From contig JACONQ010000009.1 in assembly GCA_014281115.1 (NCBI GenBank), positions 124,001 through 188,000 on the forward strand: a stretch of 64,000 bases of DNA, read 5' to 3'. This document shows, one piece after another, positions 55,653-64,000 of this stretch. Each line of letters starts with the position of its first letter. Positions within the stretch are counted from its first letter, which is position 1. This DNA is from Laburnicola sp. R22_1 (taxonomy: Eukaryota; Ascomycota; Dothideomycetes; Pleosporales; Didymosphaeriaceae). The position numbers and the translations under genes are program-made. The notes under the pieces are model-generated. The model was not told the DNA's origin. It saw nothing but the letters and a program-made list of their open reading frames with translations, and ran no database searches.

Positions 55653-56340
55653 TATATACGCTGCATAGAGTATATAATTAATCTAATTATTAAGGCACTT
55701 ATATATAGCACTAGAGTAAGTAAATTTAAGGTAAAGCTTGCCTATACCTCTCCCTAGAAGCAATATTAATTATACTAAAGATATAGGATTATTAGTAAGC
55801 TATATACCTTTGTAAACGCTATATATATATTCTATAAACGCTATAAGCTTTTCTGCATAACCTAGTAATAATTAGGTGATAAGGACCCTATATAGATCTT
55901 TAGCACACTTAATTTAGTATAGGATAGTAGTATTAGATAGTATAGTATTTACTTTATCTTACTGCGTTACTAGAAGCTTAAGAACCTAATATTAGAAAGA
56001 GAAATATTACAGACCTTTTAGTATACGATATAACGCTATAAGAAAAAGCTATAGGTGTGCTAAAAACGCATTAAAAAAGGTAAGGCTGCTTAGAAATAGG
56101 TTAGGCTAGGGACTGTTAGTTAGCACGTACAAATTAGCCCCTTATACTAATAAGGTAGTTAATCCTATAGTCTATAGATACTAAAGTTAAAGATAATAAC
56201 GTAGCTGCCTACGTATAAAGTATAAAAATCTATAACTAGAAATTATCTTTATTTATCTATCCTTACACACACATACAACTAATTATTACGCAAAGTTTTA
56301 AGGTTATAATCTATAATAGCCTTCTCTTAATCTAATCACA
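55653..56340. other. hAT interior with dispersed-repeat copies
   Basis: AT-rich. About 56,020-56,075 matches 8605-8650, and about 56,110-56,150 matches 39,515-39,550, so one more small insertion inside H is likely. No gene. Confidence 0.45.
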
Positions 56341-58500
56341 CACTTTCTATAGAGCGGGTAGTTATGCGCCTATATATATATAATAAGAATAATAAGCAGG
56401 ACTACGCTAATAAGTATAACTCTAAGAAATATAATCTAGATACTAATAATAAGTATATATAAAATAGATATTATAAAGGTTAGATACCTACTATTCTTAA
56501 AGGGCGTATAGTAGTATAGTATAAGTTATGCGGCAAATAAATTACTATAGCTAGTTGGTCTTATTATAGTGTCTAATAATACCTAAGTGCTCTAGGGACT
56601 ATAAATTTTAACTTATAGCTCTCTCTTTGCTAGTTTAGCTGCCTAGTCCTTAGCTATATTAGAGATAGTTATTACTAAAGCGCTTTTAGTAAGTAAGAGG
56701 CAAGGTTTAATTAGATCTAAAAGCAACGCAGTAGTAAAAGGGAAAAGTTAAGTATAATATAGAATAGCTAGCAATTTGCTATAAGAAAGAAATATATAAA
56801 GAATAGTTACTAGAGATATAAGATATATATAAGTACGCGCTTATCCTATAGGATTTCTATAGGTAATAGGTAGAGTAAGGGCGGCAAAGTATTAGGGTGC
56901 TATTTAGTATTAGGAGTAGGGAGCGCGCGTATAATTTATTGTATATTATAGTAGTAGTAGAGCGTGCGTTTAGGAGTTCTAAGTAGTAGATTATCTAGTA
57001 ATATAGTAAAAGATTATAAGGTAGTGTTAATTATCTAGTAATATAGTAGGTAGGTAGGGTGTTATTATTATAGGTTATCTTAAAAGCTAGGAGAGGCGTT
57101 AGAAAAACTTTAATACGCTCTAGTTCTAGGGCTTAACACTTATATATAATATTACGTAATATTATATAGGCGCTAGTAACGTAATAAAAAACGCAGTAAT
57201 TAAACATAGTAGGGCCACTTAAAAACTAATAAGTGAAGGTAGTTTATACTCCTGCCTAGGAGGGTAAGGACCTAATTTATAAGTTTATATAATATGCGCG
57301 CAATACTACTAATCTTTTAGAGGTTTCTAATAATAATAATAATTATATATATAACCTAATAACTAACGCGCTATCTAATAATAACTAGGAGGAAGTCTAT
57401 ATAATAATATAGGTGCTATAGAAGTTCTATAAGCTCTATAAGGCCCTAGAGGGCGCGGCTAGCGTTAGTAGATTTAGATTACTTTAGTAGATAATTGTTA
57501 ACTTATAGTAACTTTATAAGTTACTAACTAAGCGCGTATAGCTAATTAAGGGCTTTATAGACTTTATATATATTTAATAAGGTGTTGCGCTTATACTAGA
57601 AAAGCTTATAATATACTTTAATAAAATTATAATAAATTTAGAGCTATCTCTATACTATATAGCTGCTATATTACACCTATAACTGCGTATTGTATAGTTT
57701 AAAAATTACTAGAAAAAGCACCTATATAGTATAAAAAGGCTAAGATATTGCTACGTAAGGTATTTTAAAGCTATATTAATACTAAAAATAATACTAAGAA
57801 CTACCTAGAGTTACCTCTATTATTGCGTAAGGTCCCTAGGGCGTATAAAGGTAATATAAGAAGGGCGTAGATAATAAGTATAGATCTTATACTTCTTACT
57901 AGTAGTAAGGTATATAAATACTATAAATATATATTATAACTTAATAATTACTTAAATAACTTTTAAAAGGACTTTAATAGTAATAATAATGCGTTAAAAT
58001 AGCTTATAGATAACCTACACTATTAGTAGGTTATAATAGGTTAAAAATAATACCTAATTATATATAAGATAGCTATAAAATACCTCTTAGTGCCCTATAT
58101 ATTATGCGACTATAAAAGGTGTTTTAGCTCTATAAAACGTATAGTTATATATAATTACAATTCTCTTAGTAGGTGTACTATTAAGGCTTTATAATTATAA
58201 AAGAATTAGCTGCGTTAAAAAGTTATTAAAAGTAACCTTTTTAATCTTGTAAAGTTAATCTTCTAAAAAAACTACTTTTTAATAATCTTAATACTAGAAA
58301 ATAATTACTAATTACCTAATTAGGAAGGATTTTAGTATATACAGCCTATAAACACCTTTTTAGACTGTACTATAGTTATAGGGCGTAATCTAGCATCTCC
58401 AGCGGCTCCTATATATACGTAGCGCCCATACAAGCTATAGCGTAGAGTAATAAGGGTTAACCGTACCGTACTACGCTACGTTGTCAGCGCTGAAACTATT

Positions 58501-58802
58501 CCAAAAAAAAAGTGCCAGTCTAACCACCACCAACAACAGCCACCCACACAACAAAGCCAACAAAGAAAGCTACACGCCACTAAACCCCATCCAATCTCAC
58601 CCAAAATCCCATACCCAACTATCCAAACATATCATTCAAAACCCCAACCCAACCTAACCCCACCCCTACCCCCCCTCCTCGTAGTACCCCTTCATCCTCT
58701 CCACTAGCCAAACTTCCATAAACATATCTCACCAAGTACACCAATCCCCCCCACCCCCCTCCTCAATCAATACGCCCCTACAAAAAAGCCGGCGTATCCT
58801 CC
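58501..58802. other. 3' flank of the large disordered-protein gene
   Basis: C-rich, CCAACCCC/CACCCCTACC-like sequence downstream of the minus-strand gene; no coding feature. Confidence 0.5.
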
Positions 58803-61800
58803 CTACTCAACGCCTCCCCCCTCGGCCCCGCCCTCCCACTCCCCCAGGACTCCCCACCCCCACCCCCTCTCCATCAAAAACCTCTCCGCCATCCGCTGCC
58901 CCGGCGTCCCCCTACCCCTCTCCTCCCCACAACCACTCCTCCTACTCACCGGTCTCTCCCCCGTCTCAACAACAGCATCAATACCCGGTCCCTCCGCCCC
59001 AGGACTCGGCTTCTTATGCCCCTCCAATTCACTCTCGCTCTGCTCACCACACACCTCCACTCTCTGTCGCGCCGACTGCGTAAACTCCAGCGACGAGCGC
59101 GGCGAACATGTCACCGGTGGGGTGCCGGACAGCGCCCAAGGCGCCTCGATGAGCATGCGGAGTGAATCGTGGTCCATGCCGCTTGTGCGCAGAGGAGGAT
59201 CTGGAGTCTGCGTCCGAGCCGTGGTATACCGCTCTGGTCTCTTTTTCTTCGGGCTGTCGCTGTCGTGCAAAAACGCGGGTTGAGCGGAGGGACTAGGAGA
59301 TGCGCGGGGTGGGGTGCCTCTGCCGCGGAGATCGAATGCGCTTTTTGGTCTTGTGGTGAGCTTGGTTGGCGAGAGGGGACGAAGAGTGATGCGCATGCGT
59401 TGGCGTTGGGGACTGCTGGTGGAGGTGGTCGACCGCTGCGGCTGCGCTGGCTTACTACTGGGTTCCGGCTTGCTGGTCGCAGAATCACCTGCCGTTGTGG
59501 TGTACTGCGCTAGAGGTCTTGAACTGCGATTGAGTGGCGTAGATGAGAGGGGAAGCGTGGATTTGGGGCGAGTCACTTTTCCAGCGAGAGGGGATGAGAC
59601 TACAGGGCTGGACTGGGCGGACGCAGGTCGTTTCCATTGCGTGGTGGTAGGCGTCATATTCTCCTTCCGGTTCTCCTTATTCTTGTCTACCTCTCCTCTC
59701 CCCTTTGCTATGGGACTGGGCTCCTGCCGGGACATCCGGTTCACAGTGACTGGTGCAGAGAGATCGGAGCAGACCTTAGAATTTGGAGTTCCCTTCGATT
59801 TTGTGGATGAGCCACTGTCAGTAGCCGAAGGTGGAGAGCGGCTCAGTCGTGCACTGTTGTTGCTTGTGCGTCGACCTGTATTGATGAAGGGCAATCGATC
59901 ATTCATGGTCGAGGATTTGGGGGTACTGACTGAGGAGTGTGCAGACCGCTGGCTGTGGGCTGAAGAGTGTCGTTCCTTCCGGACAATGGGACTCGGCTCT
60001 GTTACAGGAGATACCATGCGCTTTGGAGGGTTTCCATGAAACGTATGCGCTGATTCACCTTGGGTAATGGCACTGATATCGGATGGTGAGTCTTGCAATG
60101 CTTCGACCGGGCTCTGTTCGTCTTTGAGCTCGCTTTCCGATTGTTCTTTTTGTAGTTCTGTAGAAGAGGCCATGTTTGTAATCACGGTTGTTTTTATTTC
60201 TGTAATGGAATTGTCATCCTCAATCTGGGTAAGCTCGCGATGGTGCCGATTGGAGCGTGAATCATTTCGAACTGTAGGCGTGTATGCTTGCTGGATTGTG
60301 AGGTCCCCTCCCACAGAGCTGCTTAACTCCGACACCTCGTGAGATAACCAAGCCTTCCAATCTTTGCTCGATCTCGTTGAATCCGTCTTATGTCGTCGGG
60401 ATGGAGTACCGAGAACATAGCTCTTGACAGCATGGCTGGTGAGTATGACGGCAGATCCCGAGCCATCGTGCGACTGAGGGTCATCGCTTGTTCCATCGAA
60501 AGACGTAACACTATCATTTGGAAGGATGCTGATTCCATCTGTATTCCGGGAGTAGATACTGGGAGACAGAGGCGAGAAGACAGGCTTTGGTTGCGGCGAA
60601 TTTGGTGCCGCACGCACAGGTGTAACTCGCAGCTCCGTAGGGGTCGCTTCCTTGGGTGAATCGCCTTCCAGCTCCGGCAAGGCCGGTATGCCAACCACAG
60701 TAGTGGGCGTGCGAAAGATGCCTTCGCCGGCGTTCCAAGAAGCTGAAAACGTGCGTGTGTGGGAACGATGATGGGCAGGTGCGTGATGCTCTTCTATTGG
60801 TGACTTCCACCGTTCCTTCGACCTTTGTATTCGCTGCTCTATCTGCTCCGCGCTTGGCGTCATGGTTATGGGCTCATGCGGAGTTTCCGCTGTATGTCCA
60901 GTACTACAATAGGTCAGCTACCGCGAGGAAATGAACAAACAGACAATGAACCGGACGGCGAGCACTAGCGGATGGGTTGACTTGAGGGAAAGCTTACATT
61001 CGTGCGTTCGGTTTGGAGTTGAGCGACACCAAGGTAGTCTCATCGTCGCAATTAGCTTTGTGATCCGAGTCCGCGCTGTGTGATGAATGAGACGTTTCGG
61101 GCCGCGAACTTCTCACATCACCTCTCACGTTTCCGGACCGGTCTGGGGTCGGTGATAGCTTTTGCTCTGTCGGTGTCACTGCGCGAATTGACGATTTGAG
61201 TGCTCTCCCGAGAGACTTCATGGAGCTCTGAGCCGTATGGGTACGGCGACGTGACGAGGGTCCCTGATCGCTGCTCATGCTCGTACGAACGTGCTTGCCC
61301 GCGCTGGAATGAAGTTCTTTGTGTCCCGTTGCGTGCAATTCTTTAGTTGCGCTTGACTCAAACACATCGCTTTCTCCGCCAGGCGAGGCGTCGGAGGGGA
61401 CAGATCGTGATTGCACAACTTTCGTCGTGTCCATCTCCTTCATCAAGGCCGAAAAGACGCGCTTGGGATCTACAGGTGTAGGTGACTCCTCTAACAGGCT
61501 TTCCATCGGCATGGGTTCCTTGAAGGCAGCAAAGGTTGGCAGAGGAACGGAATTCCTCCGCAGAGAATTGGACGAACGGATGTGCTCCGCTTCACTGTCG
61601 ACGCTGTCCTTCGACTCGTGGATAATCGTCAGACGCTTGATGTCGCGTTGTGTAAGCGTGTTCCCTGCAGAGGAATCACTCCAACTGGTGACACGGGAAG
61701 ACAAGTTTGTAGCGTTGGTTTCACTATTTAGACTAGACATAAATTTATAGTGAGTACATCTCTCAATACGTCGAGGGACCAAGGTGGACTCACCTGCGGT

Positions 61801-63022
61801 TGCTTCCTCTGCTCCTATTGCTCCCACGCGATTCAGGCCTTGCCAATGGCGAAGGCATCCTTTCAAGCGACGAAGGGCGCGATCTGGCCCGTAGTAGAAT
61901 ATCAGCGTCAGGGCTAGGTATATCGAGGTGTTTGCTTTCATTCGACGTGGTCTGATAGCTAAAATATTCTCGACTAGCTTCGATCTGTTGGACGGGAATA
62001 GTTGTCGCATGGTTCGAGGAGCACCGGAAAACTTTCTTGAGCTTGTCTCTGATCGAATTCGACAATGACCTCTTCTCTTTCTTCTGCTTCGGCATTCCAA
62101 ACTCGTCAAGAGATTCCACCGCTGGCTCAACCGGAGTTTGGCGACTACCCGACGAGACAGATACGAAACCAGCAGATACGGGGCGCTCCTTCTTCTTCGC
62201 TCGGTCTTGCTTCTTCTTGAACGGTGCGAGGAATAGTGAAGGCTTATGCTTGACCTCACGCTGCTGCTGGAAGCCTTGGAGGTATTTGTCTCTAGCATCG
62301 TTGACCGTATCGCCGGGCTCGACTGTGACCGGCACCTGTGGCGATGCGAGGGGAGAATACGCAGCAGCGTTGCGGACCGGCAACTGTTCTAGTGAGATCG
62401 CCAATGCCGGATTGACGCTGACTGGCGGAGGCGTGGTCAAGTACTTTGCAGGTGGCCGAGCAATTGGGGATCCGGTTTGGACACTGCTGGCGTAGTACAT
62501 AGATCGGGCTTTCCGAATCTGCTGCGACGTTATCGAGGACGTAACACTCTGCCGCGACTTGGGCTGAGAGGTTGGCCGATTGTTTTCATTGAACGTGATG
62601 GAATGTTGCGTCGATAGAGGCCGGTCACTCGTGGGCGTAGGATAGAACGATGGGAATTTCTCCGTTGTCTTGGTTGAAGCTCGAGACTGACGCTGGGCGC
62701 TAGAAGCTTGACCAACTTTTGGCTGATGGACAGAGCGAACACTGGATTCCCTGGGCGGGAAATGACTGCCTTGCGAAGTGAGTGATTTCCGACTTGACGT
62801 ACTTTTAGCTCTCGATAACTCCGAGCTGCGCTGTTTCGTCCGTTCGGCAGAGCTGTGATCGTGGGCCCGGGCATAAGCAGTAGCAGCTGCCGCCACGGCA
62901 TGGTGCTGAGCGACGCGCGGATCTAAAGGCTCGAGAGCAGCGGGTTGGTGTCGCTGAACTGTCGACACTGACTTTGAGCGCCGGAGACGGGTGCCGGCAT
63001 CGCTCGTGGCTCGACTGAGCAT
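58803..63022 (-). CDS. 1354-aa intrinsically disordered protein, function unknown
   Basis: Three exons on the minus strand: 63,022-61,794, 61,732-60,998 and 60,903-58,803; total 4065 nt, exactly 1355 codons. Introns are 61 bp (GTGAGT..TAG) and 94 bp (GTAAGC..GCTGAC..TAG) and both junctions restore a single frame (..SNRR to SLNSETNA.. and ..NARITGHTAET..). I chose the ATG at 63,022 (MLSRATSDAGTRLRRSKSVS) because upstream residues are hydrophobic and not conserved-looking. The protein is dominated by Ser/Thr/Pro/Arg, with many SP/TP sites, basic patches (FKKKQDRAKKKERP, LSNSIRDKLKKVF) and no membrane segment. A conserved-looking N-terminal block is AAATAYARAHDHSSAERTK. It could be a kinase-regulated scaffold at the cortex or cytoskeleton, but nothing in the sequence proves a role. 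Confidence 0.85.
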
Positions 63023-63634
63023 TGCCCGAGAGATAAGATGGTTACTGTGGAAGAAGTCCGGTAAGACGTGCAGCTTGACGTAGCGAAGGTATGCTAAAGC
63101 GTTGTAAACAAGATGAGCTGTGTACGGGACGAGAGGAAGACAGGCCAGACTACGTCGGAAGACGTCAAGCACCAGCGACGCAGGTGCAGACAGTGAGCGA
63201 AAGGAGCACATCATGGCTCCTACTGTGCTTCCATGAATGCATGGTAGTTGTTAGCAAGAGGCAGCAGGCGCGTGATATACATGACGGGCAGTATTCCTTC
63301 CATAGAGGGTGTCGCCCGGAGAAGAAAGAACGTCGAAAAGCATTAGGGGCAGTCACAAAACGGAAGCATTGCTTGCACAGGGGTTTCGTGTTCTCTTGGA
63401 ACGATGACCATTTGTCTCGAGATGTGTAGACATCGAAAAAGAATAAAGATGAGGCTCCAACGCCTGTACAATGTGAGCTACATCGTCTGTGAGGGTCGTG
63501 GTGCTGCAACAACTGTTGCGATTGTCGTTGGTAGCCATCCACCACCACACGTTAAGCCCTAAGCTCGCCAAGCCTCATGACACGGCTAGGCTCAAGGCAG
63601 CAACGAAATCAAAACTCTCCGCCTCGCCATCATC
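63023..63634. other. divergent promoter region
   Basis: 612 bp between the start of the disordered-protein gene and the BTB gene, which point away from each other. Leader sequence CTCCGCCTCGCCATCATC precedes the BTB start. No TATA box is evident. Confidence 0.5.
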
Positions 63635-64000
63635 ATGCAAGCCGAATTGCGCGACCACTTGTTTTCGGCTACCATGGGAGCTGCTCACAGTTCCGTTGTT
63701 CCAGACCGCGCCTCCCCTGAGCTTCTACTAGATGTCAAGCCTATTCGACCACACGGGATGACCGCGCACAGCAAATATATCCAACTGAACAACTCATACA
63801 ACGCACTTTACGATGGCATCATCTCTCTTGTTCGAAACAACAAATATGCCGATCTGCTCGTCATCTACGGAGACGACAGGTATCCAGTCCACCGCGCCAT
63901 AGTGTGTCCTCGAAGCAAGTTCTTCGAGGAGGAATGCGCTGTGCGAGACGGCGAGCGCGATTACGCATCACCTGCCAAACCCACCAAAATCTGGATCGAC
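63635..64000 (+). CDS. BTB/POZ domain protein, 5' part
   Basis: 122 codons, open to the window edge, from the ATG at 63,635 (MQAELRDHLFSATMG). About 70 residues of leader precede a BTB start: YADLLVIYGDDRYPVHRAIV, then CPRSKFFEEEC. This has the usual D in the first strand, the VHR of the core and the C..S.FF pattern. Fungal BTB proteins of this size often act as substrate adaptors for cullin-3 ligases or as regulators of unknown target; the rest of the gene is outside the window. Confidence 0.85.
   Translation, partial: MQAELRDHLFSATMGAAHSSVVPDRASPELLLDVKPIRPHGMTAHSKYIQLNNSYNALYDGIISLVRNNKYADLLVIYGDDRYPVHRAIVCPRSKFFEEECAVRDGERDYASPAKPTKIWID

Larger units (their letters stand above)
45170..58260 (+). 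pseudogene. decayed hAT transposase, split by pogo A2
   Basis: Plus-strand reading through stops. The N-terminal part shows FIN-IIATDLSFLIAILVA (about 45,510-45,580), the conserved segment after the BED zinc finger in fungal hAT transposases. The C-terminal dimerisation domain is about 58,060-58,230: KIAIKYLLVPYILCDYKRCF then SSIKRIVIYNYNSLS, matching the usual AxxYLxxP..S..CERxFS pattern. The insertion A2 (46,094-55,647) separates them. Many in-frame stops; dead. Confidence 0.7.
44576..58492 (+). mobile_element. hAT-type DNA transposon H hosting nested insertions
   Basis: Begins CAGCGCTAACAACGTACC and ends ..TTGTCAGCGCTG, with a perfect 8-bp duplication AAACTATT (44,568-44,575 and 58,493-58,500). 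Subtracting the pogo element A2 leaves about 4.36 kb. Both termini align with the MITE at 30,736-31,212, with H carrying C-to-T/G-to-A changes. It holds, from outside to inside, pogo A2, which contains a copia element and pogo C. Confidence 0.88.

Overview
The window is fungal nuclear DNA, most likely from a filamentous ascomycete of the Dothideomycetes/Pleosporales type. The evidence is short 50-94 bp introns with GT..AG ends and CTRAC-like branch points, typical fungal families (KN-type homeobox, GT15 mannosyltransferase, BTB protein, small Cys-rich secreted protein), and a sharp split between normal-GC gene segments and very AT-rich, TpA-rich segments. The AT-rich segments contain transposons damaged by C-to-T and G-to-A transitions, the footprint of repeat-induced point mutation (RIP).

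Layout. 1-1.7 kb: 3' half of a TALE/KN homeobox gene (minus). 1.7-8.4 kb: gene-poor, GC-rich then mixed DNA. 8.4-25.4 kb: AT-rich transposon graveyard with a SINE-like element, a solo LTR, pogo/Fot1 element A1, a dead copia-type retroelement on the minus strand, and pogo element B inserted into an LTR. It ends at 62 perfect TAAA repeats. 25.7-44.5 kb: gene island with a six-cysteine secreted candidate effector, a damaged membrane-protein gene, an alpha/beta-hydrolase pseudogene split by a hAT MITE, two small Cys-rich protein genes, a conserved 258-aa protein, a GT15 mannosyltransferase and an F-box/2EXR-like gene. A solo copia LTR and a MITE follow. 44.6-58.5 kb: one nested block. A hAT element with 8-bp target duplication contains pogo A2. 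A2 in turn contains an intact copia element with identical LTRs and a third pogo element (C). 58.8-63.0 kb: a 1354-aa disordered protein (minus). 63.6 kb to the end: the start of a BTB/POZ gene.

Most notable points. (1) The intact copia element has gag and pol in one frame, separated by a single TGA followed by CTA, the known leaky-stop context. (2) All three pogo families carry, inside their terminal inverted repeats, a motif repeated at exactly 17 bp; one terminus has lost exactly one unit. (3) The 477-bp hAT MITE that splits the hydrolase gene is an internally deleted relative of the hAT element 13 kb downstream, and comparing them records RIP directly. (4) A roughly 120-bp SINE-like element makes 13-bp target duplications.

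The host genes look like independent loci, not a pathway. The transposons show layered history: old RIP-damaged elements, later insertions into them, and an undamaged copia insertion that appears youngest.
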